This document shows positions 51,951 through 61,700 of a stretch of DNA of 64,000 nucleotides, piece after piece. A program made the position numbers and the translations under genes. Below the pieces are notes generated by a model. That model was not told the origin of the DNA. It searched no databases and saw only the letters and a list, made by a program, of their open reading frames with translations. The first letter of the stretch is position 1. The number at the start of each line of letters is the position of its first letter. Source of the stretch: Apibacter mensalis (GTDB lineage: Bacteria; Bacteroidota; Bacteroidia; Flavobacteriales; Weeksellaceae); the NCBI RefSeq assembly GCF_001418685.1, contig NZ_LIVM01000002.1, positions 175,022 to 239,021 on the forward strand, written 5' to 3'.

Positions 51951-54218
51951 ATGAAAAAATATATAAGTATGTTTTTGCTCTTTTATGGCTTATTTTCAAT
52001 AGCTCAGCATAAAACATTAAAAGGTCGTATATTAACTACTTTAGAAAATGGAAAAAATATCCCGATTAGGGGCGCCAATGTGAATTGGAAAGAACATCCA
52101 ATTATGAAAACTGTTACGGACAGCTTAGGTAATTTTGAGTTGATGTATCACGAAGGTCTCTTTACTATTGAAACAGTTAAAGAAGGTTTTATTCCCCAAG
52201 AAATTAAAATAGAATCTGTGGATCATCCCGTAGACGTTTTTTTAGATGCGGAACCTTCTCGCTCAGATAAAGTATTGGATGAAGTTGTGATACGACAAAG
52301 GGCTAATGCGGTGAGCATAAAAGCCAATTCCGCTTCTCTTACTTATACTATTAATAAAACTGAATTGTTGAAAGCCGCTTGTTGTAATTTGGCAGAAAGT
52401 TTTGAAACGAATCCCACTGTAGACATATCAACTACCAATGCAGTAACAGGTTCAAAACAAATCAAAATGTTAGGATTAGATCAAAAATATACTTCCATCA
52501 CAGTTGACAATATGCCGGAAGTAAGAGGATTGTCTAGTGCCAGTGGTATAAATTTTATACCCGGCACCTGGATAAGCAGTATTCAACTTACCAAGGGAGG
52601 CAGTACGGTTACTAATGGTTACGAAGCAATTACCGGTCAAATTAATACTGAATTAATGAAGTATAAAGATAAGAATTTCACCACTATCAATTTTTTTGGT
52701 AATCATAATGCTCGTTTGGAATTAAATGTAATTAACGCTTCATCTATTTCCAATAATTGGAGCAATACAATTTTAACCCATCTAAGCGGTAGACTGGCTA
52801 AAGAAGATATGAATCATGATGGATTTCTTGACAGTCCTATTTCCAAGCAAATAAATATAATGGATATCATTCATTATGATGGAATTAAAAACAATGGATG
52901 GGGTTCTCAAATTGGTATTCAAGCGCTTTATGATAAACAAACAGGGGGCGAAAAAAAATTTAGAGAATCAACGGACCGCCTGACTAAAAATCATTATGGG
53001 CTAGGTATTGAAAATACACATTTTGAAATATGGAACAAAACCGGATTTGTATATCTTAGTAAGCCTTATCAGAGTATAGGTTTACAAACTAAGTTTATTC
53101 ATCACAATATTGACAGCTATTTTGGTCAAAGAATTTATACCGGTAATGAAAATTCATTTTTCACCAATTTATTATTTGAAAGTATCATGGGCAACACTAA
53201 TCATAAATATACGCTAGGTGCAAGTTATCTTCATGATGCATTCAATGAGGATTTTGAAAATACTAATTTTAAAAGAACTGAAAATGTACCGGGTATATTT
53301 GCCGAATATACGAATACAGCAATTAAAAATTTAACTTTAGTAACAGGAGTAAGAACAGATTTTCATAATTTGGCGGGGAACCAAGTACTACCGAGAATTA
53401 ATATTAAATATTCTTTTTTGCCTAAAACCACCCTTCGTTTAGCTGCCGGGAAAGGTATGAGAACAGCCAATATTTTTTCAGAAAATATGCAGTATTTTGC
53501 CTCTTCACGTAAGGTATATATTCAATCAAACCATGGCGATATTTATGGTTTAAAACCTGAAATCGCATGGAATTATGGGGGTAGTTTAATTCAAAATTTT
53601 AAAATGGGAACTGTCAAAAATACATTTACGATCGATTATTACCGAACGGATTTTAAAAAACAAATTCTTATAGACCTTGATCGATCCTCCCAAGCTCTAT
53701 GGTTTTATAATTTAGATGGGAAATCATTTTCAAATACTTTTCAGGCTGTATGGGATATTATACCTATTACCAACCTGGAATTACATTTTGCTTATAAATG
53801 GTATGATATTAAAGCAGATTATGCTGAAGGTAGGCGACAAGTTCCATTTACTTCTAAAAATAGAGGTCTATTTTCTATATCGTATACTACTCAAGAGACT
53901 GAAAATAAAAGTAAATGGGCGATGGATTTTACATGGCAATACATAGGTAAACAAAGACTTCCTAATACCTCTCAAAACCCGATAGAGTATCAACGAAAAT
54001 CGTTTTCTCCTAATTATACGCTAATGAATGCTCAATTATCCAGATATTTTACAGATAAATTCAGGACTTATTTAGGGGTGGAAAATCTGAGCAACTATAA
54101 ACAAAAAAATCCAATTATAAATTCTGAAAATCCTTTTGGTTCCTATTTCGATACCTCGATAATTTATGCTCCTATAGTGTCTTCTATGTTTTATTTGGGA
54201 TTTGATTTTAAATTATAA
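51951..54218 (+). CDS. TonB-dependent outer-membrane receptor with carboxypeptidase-like N-domain
   Basis: A 755-residue protein: signal peptide (~1-18, ending FSIAQH); a carboxypeptidase-regulatory-like domain (~20-95: LKGRILTTLENGKNIPIRGANVNWKE); a linker ending VLDEVVIRQRANAVSI; the plug (~120-225) with the unusual ACCNLAESFETNPTVDIS motif; and a barrel ending in the typical aromatic SSMFYLGFDFKL. The CC-N-LAESFE plug marks the receptor type that occurs with HYC_CC_PP proteins and, in many genomes, with heavy-metal-associated genes, so the ligand may be a copper complex. That is context-based. A strong terminator follows. Confidence 0.88.
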   Translation: MKKYISMFLLFYGLFSIAQHKTLKGRILTTLENGKNIPIRGANVNWKEHPIMKTVTDSLGNFELMYHEGLFTIETVKEGFIPQEIKIESVDHPVDVFLDAEPSRSDKVLDEVVIRQRANAVSIKANSASLTYTINKTELLKAACCNLAESFETNPTVDISTTNAVTGSKQIKMLGLDQKYTSITVDNMPEVRGLSSASGINFIPGTWISSIQLTKGGSTVTNGYEAITGQINTELMKYKDKNFTTINFFGNHNARLELNVINASSISNNWSNTILTHLSGRLAKEDMNHDGFLDSPISKQINIMDIIHYDGIKNNGWGSQIGIQALYDKQTGGEKKFRESTDRLTKNHYGLGIENTHFEIWNKTGFVYLSKPYQSIGLQTKFIHHNIDSYFGQRIYTGNENSFFTNLLFESIMGNTNHKYTLGASYLHDAFNEDFENTNFKRTENVPGIFAEYTNTAIKNLTLVTGVRTDFHNLAGNQVLPRINIKYSFLPKTTLRLAAGKGMRTANIFSENMQYFASSRKVYIQSNHGDIYGLKPEIAWNYGGSLIQNFKMGTVKNTFTIDYYRTDFKKQILIDLDRSSQALWFYNLDGKSFSNTFQAVWDIIPITNLELHFAYKWYDIKADYAEGRRQVPFTSKNRGLFSISYTTQETENKSKWAMDFTWQYIGKQRLPNTSQNPIEYQRKSFSPNYTLMNAQLSRYFTDKFRTYLGVENLSNYKQKNPIINSENPFGSYFDTSIIYAPIVSSMFYLGFDFKL

Positions 54219-54240
54219 AGATCAATTGAATTTACTTATA

Positions 54241-54279
54241 AATAAAAAACGACTGAATATAATTCAGTCGTTTTTTATT
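54241..54279. terminator. Bidirectional terminator (18-bp perfect stem)
   Basis: AATAAAAAACGACTGAAT (54241-54258) and its exact complement at 54262-54279, with a 3-base loop, has T runs in both directions. It separates the TonB receptor gene (plus) from the RRM gene (minus). Confidence 0.88.
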
Positions 54280-54305
54280 CCAGTATTTATTAATAAATGA
54301 ACCTT

Positions 54306-54581
54306 TTAATAACTTCTTCTAAAGCTATTTCTAGGTTTTTCGTCTCTTGGTCTAGCTTCTGAGACATTAATAACTTTACCATCAAATTCTTTTTGATTTA
54401 ATTCCTGAATTGCCGTTTTAGCTTCCGCGTCTGCCATTTCAACAAATCCAAAACCTCTTGATCTTCCGGTTTCACGATCTTGTATTATTTTTGCTGATTC
54501 AACTTCTCCGTACTCTGAAAATAAGTCATGTAAATCTTCGTTGGTCAACCTGTAATTCAGGTTTGAAATAAAAATGTTCAT
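54306..54581 (-). CDS. Small RRM RNA-binding protein
   Basis: A 91-residue protein that is one RNA-recognition motif: RNP2 NIFISNLNYRLT near the start, and RNP1 RSRGFGFVEM (~44-53), followed by a short basic tail RPRDEKPRNSFRRSY. It closely resembles the single-RRM proteins (Rbp) of Bacteroidota and Cyanobacteria, which bind single-stranded RNA and appear to act as global post-transcriptional regulators. This is relevant because many Bacteroidota lack a clear Hfq. It is monocistronic and ends at the shared bidirectional terminator. Confidence 0.93.
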   Translation of the reverse strand: MNIFISNLNYRLTNEDLHDLFSEYGEVESAKIIQDRETGRSRGFGFVEMADAEAKTAIQELNQKEFDGKVINVSEARPRDEKPRNSFRRSY

Positions 54582-54983
54582 ATAAAAATTTTAAAAAATT
54601 GGTAAAAAATTAATTGAGAAGAAATCAGACCAAAAACTAGCAATTCAAAGTAAAAAGTAGAAGTAAGTATAATAACAATCTCAACGTGCTAATTTACATA
54701 ATTTTATCAATAAAATCTAATTTTATTTTTTATTTTTTATAAGAATATAAAAATACCTTTCCTACCTACTACCTTTTACATTAATATTAATTTATATAAG
54801 GTATTTTATTATTAATATTTTAAGCTAAATTAATATATTTTACCCATTTAATATTTTAAAGTAGCTAAATAAGAAAATGAAAAATTCTTAAAATTTAAAG
54901 TAAAAATTGTAATAATCGAACGTTTATTCTTTGTTAAAGCTATAATTTAAAAAAGAGAAGCAAATTTAAAACAGGCGAAATGT
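54582..54983. other. AT-rich intergenic region between the RRM gene and vanZ
   Basis: No gene is found in these ~400 bases. The minus-strand sequence TTACTTTG (about 54640), one mismatch from TAnnTTTG, might belong to the RRM gene promoter. Nothing else stands out. Confidence 0.4.
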
Positions 54984-55367
54984 TTATAAGTTCATAGTTA
55001 TTTTTTTTGCAATGTAAGAACCAATAATACAACCAACGCAATCTGCTACCATATCAAAAAATTCAAAAGTTCTTCCCAGTTTCATATATTCTTGTAAAAA
55101 TTCAATCAAAATTCCATAACAAGTACCTATACATATTATTTGAAATTGGTTTTTTTTCGGAAAAGACATTTTTGCTAAAAAAGCTAATCCTAAAAATGTA
55201 ATAGTATGAATTAACTTATCATTAAAAAGAGGAAAATATTTTAACAACTTTTTATTTCCTTGAGGAGCACGTAGCAATAACCACGTTAACAAACTAAAAT
55301 ATAAAAATAGTATAATACGTATTTTTTTATAATGTTTAATTAACCAATTCTTTATATTTTTCAGCAT
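54984..55367 (-). CDS. VanZ-family membrane protein
   Basis: A 127-residue protein with about four membrane helices: IRIILFLYFSLLTWLLLRAP, KLIHTITFLGLAFLAKMSF, IICIGTCYGILIEFLQEYM and FFDMVADCVGCIIGSYIAKK. The F-x-x-x-D-x-x-A-D/N-x-x-G motif in the last helix pair, together with DKLIHTITF, defines the VanZ-like family. The function of non-resistance VanZ proteins is unknown. Its start overlaps the end of gcvH by 32 bp, and the gcvH-vanZ order next to sprA is common in Flavobacteriia. Confidence 0.82.
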   Translation of the reverse strand: MLKNIKNWLIKHYKKIRIILFLYFSLLTWLLLRAPQGNKKLLKYFPLFNDKLIHTITFLGLAFLAKMSFPKKNQFQIICIGTCYGILIEFLQEYMKLGRTFEFFDMVADCVGCIIGSYIAKKITMNL

Positions 55368-55710
55368 TAAATAAATGGTCTATTGTAGTATCTTGTAATT
55401 CAATTTTTATAATCCAACCCTTTCCATAAGGATCCGTATTTACTAATGTAGGTAAATTTTCCAGCTCCTGGTTTAATTCAAGCACTTTTCCATTAATAGG
55501 CATAAAAAGGTCCGACACGGTCTTTATGGCTTCTAAGGTACCAAAAACTTCATCAATCTTCAGTTTACCACCTATGCAATTTATATCTACATAAATAATA
55601 TCTCCTAGCTGTTTTTGAGCGTAATCAGTAATACCGATATGAGCCGTTACACCTTCGATTTTTATCCATATATGTTTAGAACTATAAAGTAATTCAGATG
55701 GAATATTCAT
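55336..55710 (-). CDS. gcvH: Glycine cleavage system H protein
   Basis: The lipoyl carrier that shuttles the aminomethyl group among the P, T and L proteins during glycine breakdown. I start at the ATG at 55710 (MNIPSELLYSSKHIWIKIEG), which matches the family; an upstream ATG at 55764 would lie inside the sprA end and add 18 unrelated residues. The 124 residues contain ITDYAQKQLGDIIYVDI and the lipoylated lysine in GTLEAIKTVSDLFMPINGKVLELN. It sits 28 bp after sprA, an order conserved in this phylum. The gcvP and gcvT partners are elsewhere. Confidence 0.93.
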   Translation of the reverse strand: MNIPSELLYSSKHIWIKIEGVTAHIGITDYAQKQLGDIIYVDINCIGGKLKIDEVFGTLEAIKTVSDLFMPINGKVLELNQELENLPTLVNTDPYGKGWIIKIELQDTTIDHLFNAEKYKELVN

Positions 55711-55738
55711 TTTAAAAATTTTTTCTTTACAAATATAA

Positions 55739-58700
55739 TTAATTTCCAAAGGTAAATGTCGCACTTAAGCCGGCTCTTATGGTTGAAAGCGGATAAGCGG
55801 TAGAAACTTTATATTTAGTAATCATTTGCTCATAGAAAAATTTAAGATTAAAATTCTTTGTAAAGCTATAATCTGTTGAAAATTTTAATGAAACTAGATT
55901 TTGCCCTCCCGTTACCTGTGAATCCAATTCTACCAAACGTCTGATGGTAGTTTTGTTATCTCTAATTGAAACATCACCTCGAATATTCAAATCACCGGTT
56001 ATTGGTTTAGTAGCACCTCTATAGCGTAACTTCAATTTAACATCTTTCACAATATACCCTAACCCAAATACCACCTCATTGCCATAATCCTCCTGTAAAG
56101 TGTAATTAGTTAAGCCTAAAGAATATATTCTATCTTTATTATATGCTACTCTAATTTGAATATTATTTCTCATCGTTACATCAACTCCTGCTAATGGACT
56201 AAAACCTTCAGACATGACAACGGAACCGTATGTATAATAATTGTATCTGTTACCATTTAAATCCCGTTCAGGTGCTTTCGTATCGTTTTGTAATAAATAA
56301 TAATCAGGATTGGTTTGCACTCCATTAATAGTATAATTTGAAATATAACTATGGTTAATTCTAAATTCTTTAAACCAATAATTAATAAATGGAATATTTT
56401 TTAATCCTCCGTAGGTAATTTTCCAATTAGGAACCGGCATATTGCGTTTATAACCTATCTTTTGACTATTCGGACTCCTACCCGTGAACGCAGACACAAA
56501 CGATGGTAATAAAACTTCTGAGTTTGTTAATCCATAACCATCTATATAACCATCATTATTTGAATCAACTAGAGGTTGTCCTTGTATTGCAGCAACTCTT
56601 TGTGATAAAATCATAGAATTGCTTATCATTTTATTATACACATATTCTCCGGATTTAAAAGAGGTAGCAAAAGATACAACGGATGAGCTGAACATAGCTG
56701 ATTGATTTACAAATGTATTTACTAGTTGTCCTGTTATAGGATCAATGGAATTAAATCCTGAATGAGATAATGTCTTTTGATGATTACGCATGATATTTAA
56801 ATCAATCTGTAAATGATTAATCGGTTCTAATTGTAAGGTAGCGGACAATTGTGAGTTATTTGTTTTTACATATGGACTGGTCATATATTCATTTAAGGAA
56901 ACCCAGCCTTCTGTTACCGCTTTATTTCTTAAATCAAATTGTGAGCCAAATAAAAATCCAAAAGTTGGACCACTTGTTGAACCGGCATATCTTCCTACTC
57001 CGAAAAAACTAGGTTCAGGCAAGAATCCCGGTAAGATAGTTCCTTTGTTTTCATTTACCTGTATTTGACCTCTCTTGAAACTACCTGCTATCATCCATAA
57101 ATAATCTGTAGTCCTATATTTATTTTTAATAATGTATTTCTTAAATGATTTAGGCTTTTTTAATGCAAAGTTTGTTTCGTAGGCTCTATTTAAGGAGTCT
57201 ATTTCTCTTTGTCTTTTTCTTCTTTTTTCCTCAAATTTTTTATAGTTTGAAAAATAATTGTAAAATCTATTGAAATCAACATTTCCTATAACTGTTATTG
57301 TTTGTGCATTTTGTGCTGTATTTCCTAAACTTCTTTTTCTTGGATCGGTGTTAGTTGGGTCATAAGAAGTCTGAAAATTAGAACCAGCCTGCCAATCATA
57401 TTGACCTGTATATCCTACTTCCATTGAAGTAAAATCCAAATAGGGAAGCAAATGAATAGGAACTCTATAATTTAACTGGAATCTTTGATTAAAATTGATA
57501 GGCCTTCCTGCGGTAAACAATCCATTCCATATCATTCCGTCATCCGGCAATCCGTTTCCTATATCATCCAATATCGTCCTTGTTCCAGATGAAAAATCCA
57601 ACTTGAGTGAACGTGTAAGATTGAATCCAATATTGTATTGCCAACCAAATAAAAAATTATTGGCAAAAATTGGAGTGTAACTATTGGGATTATTATTGAG
57701 ATAGGCATTGATATCTCTGTATTGGAATTCATTATAAGTTCTTGCTATGTCTGTTTTAAAAGACAAACGTGTAGGAACCGGATTGAAATTAACTTCTTTT
57801 AACCATTTTAAATATTTTGCAAACCTGCTTGTATCTTGTACTACCCCTAATTTTTTAAATGGTTGATAATATATACCTTTTGGTGAGAAATTATAATCTA
57901 TATAGGCTTGTAAATTTTGATATATACTATAAGTAGTATAAATATCTCTAAAATAATCAGTTGAATAAGAAAAAGAGGCTGATAAATTTTCAACATCGTA
58001 AAACCTAGGTTGTTTATTGGTAGTCCTATCTTTTCTTAAATTTGATATTGAAATATTTTTTTGTGAAGAATAGCTTCTTACTACTTTTTTAATTTCATTT
58101 TTTCTTGGATCATTTTTCAACTTTACATCATTATCCAACGGATTATATTTTGGATCTATAAAAGTTTCTGACATGCTAATGCTAACCGGTATTTTCATTC
58201 CCCAATTTTCTGGAAGAACTCTATCTACATTTACGGCTGCACTAACCATATATTGTTTGGTTTCATCTTGGCTTCTTTCACTAGGTTTGCTATCGATTGC
58301 TCCAAAACCAACGGATTGATAGGTTCCGGAAGCAGATATTTGAGCAAAATCTGCCAAATTAAAATTAATACTTGCATTGGCGGCATATCCTCCTTCATTA
58401 TCAATATCGGACAAACGAAGTTCATCTAACCACAGTACAACATGCTTATCTATACTGGAAGTATTTCGTACCCCCATCATAATTGAATTAACGTTACCTA
58501 TAGAGGGTCTACCTTTTACATATATAATTTTATCATCACTTCCCGTGACATGACTTCGATAACGAATAGTGCTATTATATAAGTTATTCTTGTCTTTTTC
58601 ATTTTTAGCAGCCACCAAATCTTTTAATTTTAACTCTATTGTATTTTCAATAGGCCATATATCAGTAGCAGAAATAGCGGTATTGGGAGTATATTTTAAT

Positions 58701-61700
58701 GGAAATTCATATTCATAGTAATTGTCTGACAAATCACTACCAATACGGATAAAAAACTTAGCTTCTTTATCTATACTATTACTTGAGACATCTTGCATGT
58801 TTTCAGCATGTACAAACATTTTTAAAGTTTTGTAACGTCTCATGTCTAATGCTATATTTTTATAAATACCTCGGGGTTCCGAATTTTTTAATTCTTTTAT
58901 TTCTAATTTTAAGGATGATTCATTTTGCATTTGTGTGCCGGTAGTATTGCCTAAAATCTCTCTGCTTATTCCTGGAGGCAATACATACGGAGGACGAGAA
59001 GTTGTATTTTCTTCTAAATTTACTGCACTGATAATAACATTGGATACAGGTAAAAGAGTTGCATTTCCTTCCTCTGAATCTTGTTTGCTTTCACCACTAA
59101 CTGATGAAATATTTTTTTCATATTTTCTCCAATCACTTCTGACTAAATCAAAGGTTGCAAAACGTAAAGTTGCAGTATTGGAAAATCCTTTCATCAACAT
59201 ACGAATGTATCGTACATTATTCAAAATTTCAGCAGATCCAAATTCGTATGCACTAACCGGAATTCGAACTAAATACCAAGTTGTATTACCTTTTTTACCG
59301 TTAGGAAGTGATACTTCTACTTCTTTTTTATCTACAACAAATGAGTTTTGGTTACTTCTTAAATCTGAATCTAATAAAGATAGACGGTATTGCGTATAAT
59401 TTTCTGTTTCGTCTAAGTTGAAATCTTTATTTAAATCTTCAGTATCTGGAGATGCGGAAGATGCATCCATAGAATTAGATGGTGAATTGCCTTCCAAATT
59501 TCTGTAATACTTGTACCTGCTTATGATTGAATTTTTTTCATTGGAAGAATCCCACCCCCCATGTAAATAAAATACATAATCGTCTGCGGACGGGTCAACT
59601 TCACCGGTTATTGGATTTACATAATTTGCATTATCACCAATATCATATCCTTTATTTTTATAATAATCTGCTTCTTCAAAACTTGTTAAACCGTCATATC
59701 CAACGTCTTGTTTTCTTCTGGCTTCACCTTCTGTGTCAAAAGCATAAACTAATGGATAATTTTTGGGTTGTTTTCCTAAGTTTGTTGTTGTCATTTGACT
59801 TATATCATCACTAATGCCATTTTCATACTGCATAAAGCCATCTTTTAACACATCTTCAGACACATTACCTAACTGAAGTATCAATTCCGGCTTATTTCCT
59901 AAAGGATTAGATCCCGGTGATTTACTGTCAGCATAAGGATCCATCATCCAAAATTCAACATATTCAATGTTTGCTTCAGAAAAATTTGTAACTGATATAG
60001 GCCTCATTAGTCCTCCCCATCTGTCTTGCTCAGGATTTTCTTTACGTGTATTAAAATTGTAGGGACCTCTTTCATTCGGATAAAAAGATACATCAAAAGT
60101 ATTCATGTAAAGCTGCTCACCTGCTATATAATCTCTTTCTGTAAATATTTCTTGGTATTTAACTCTTCTTTGTAAATGTAAAGATAATGCATTATTATCT
60201 ATACCCGCGGGTTGTCCTCCTCCTATTCCAAAAAATCTAGGATCAATATTATACCAACTCATTAGTGCTCTTCCATCACCATTTTTTATATCATTCATAT
60301 AGGTTGCTCCAAATCCACCTTTTTCGGGTTTACTGGCTATTCCCCAATACCCGGGTTCTTTTAAGCTTATTTTTGATGCAGTTGTTTCAAAATCATCAAT
60401 GTAGGAATTATCATTAATTGTTTTATTTTCTCCAGGAAGTAATGCTGCCCCTTCGACTTTAAGGCTTATATTGGATTCTGCTTCCGTTTTTATTCCCGGG
60501 ATCCAATTCGTGAGCTTCGTCAAGAAAGGAAATTCTTTATTCAACATCATATTAAATCCAATCATTGAATTATTAACCGGCTCTGAACCAAATTGTACTT
60601 TTTGTGTTAAAGGTCTTTCTTTATAATTAAGAAAAGTCGCTCCAACTATAAATTCATCATTGAATTTATGTTCAACGTTTAATCCCATAAACCTTTTTTT
60701 CTGCATATTGAATGCAAATTGGTTCTCTAAACTTATATTAATTGGAACTCCTGAATTTTTATAGGTTTCATTTATAATGGTTACCATTCCCATTTGGTAA
60801 TCCACAACATAATCTATACCTTCATTTAACATCTGTCCGTTGGCTGAAACTTTAACTGAGCCTTTAGGCACATTAAATGCCCCTAATGATATGCCATTTC
60901 CTATACTTCCTTTAAATCTACCCTCAATAGAATAACGATTTGCTAAAGGATCTGATGTAACTATATTAGCTCCTTTTAGATTTTTATACAATTTATCAAA
61001 GATATATTTTTCATCTACAGATTTATTTTTTAAATATTCCCCGAATGGTTCCACCTTGGTAAATATTAATTTACCTTTTTGAGAGTTTATGGTAATTCCT
61101 TCTACAAAGTCAAATAAACCATCTCCTTTTCCTGTGTTTGTTGCATCATTATTTTGATTTAATCTATCCCAGTTTAATAATTGCAACAATTGTAAATTTT
61201 TTACATTGGGATCTGGTAAATAGTTGATCTTGCCTTGAGAAGCGTCTTGATACATAACATTAACAATAAAACCTTCAGAAGAAATTTGAGAAGCATCCAT
61301 CGAATAAATATTTTTCATCATCAAATCCCACATAGGAGATTCGGGAGAAACTATCTGATTAGGTTTTAGTAATTTTAAGATCAATACTCCGGTTACCTCA
61401 TTGGAAAATTCTCCAACTTTATAAATTTTACCTGGATTTTTGGAGTCCGTATATTGAAATGCCACAGCTAAGAGCTGGTCATTATTCAGCTTTTGGTTTA
61501 ATGAAATATATCCTAATTGAGGATTATATGAGTATTCCGTTTCCGAAAGTTTTTTTACTCTTTTATGAACTACAAATTCTTTACCGCTTTCGTAATTCTT
61601 CATAGTAGCGGAAGAACTTAAAGTGGGTACAACCGGCAAGGAAACTCCATTTACTGCATTATATGCTGTTGAAGCATCTCTGATTCCTGAAAGATTTGAA

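Noticed and set aside
55711-55764. 18-residue N-terminal extension of GcvH
   Set aside because: It overlaps the sprA coding end and has no counterpart in the H-protein family, whose start matches the ATG at 55710.
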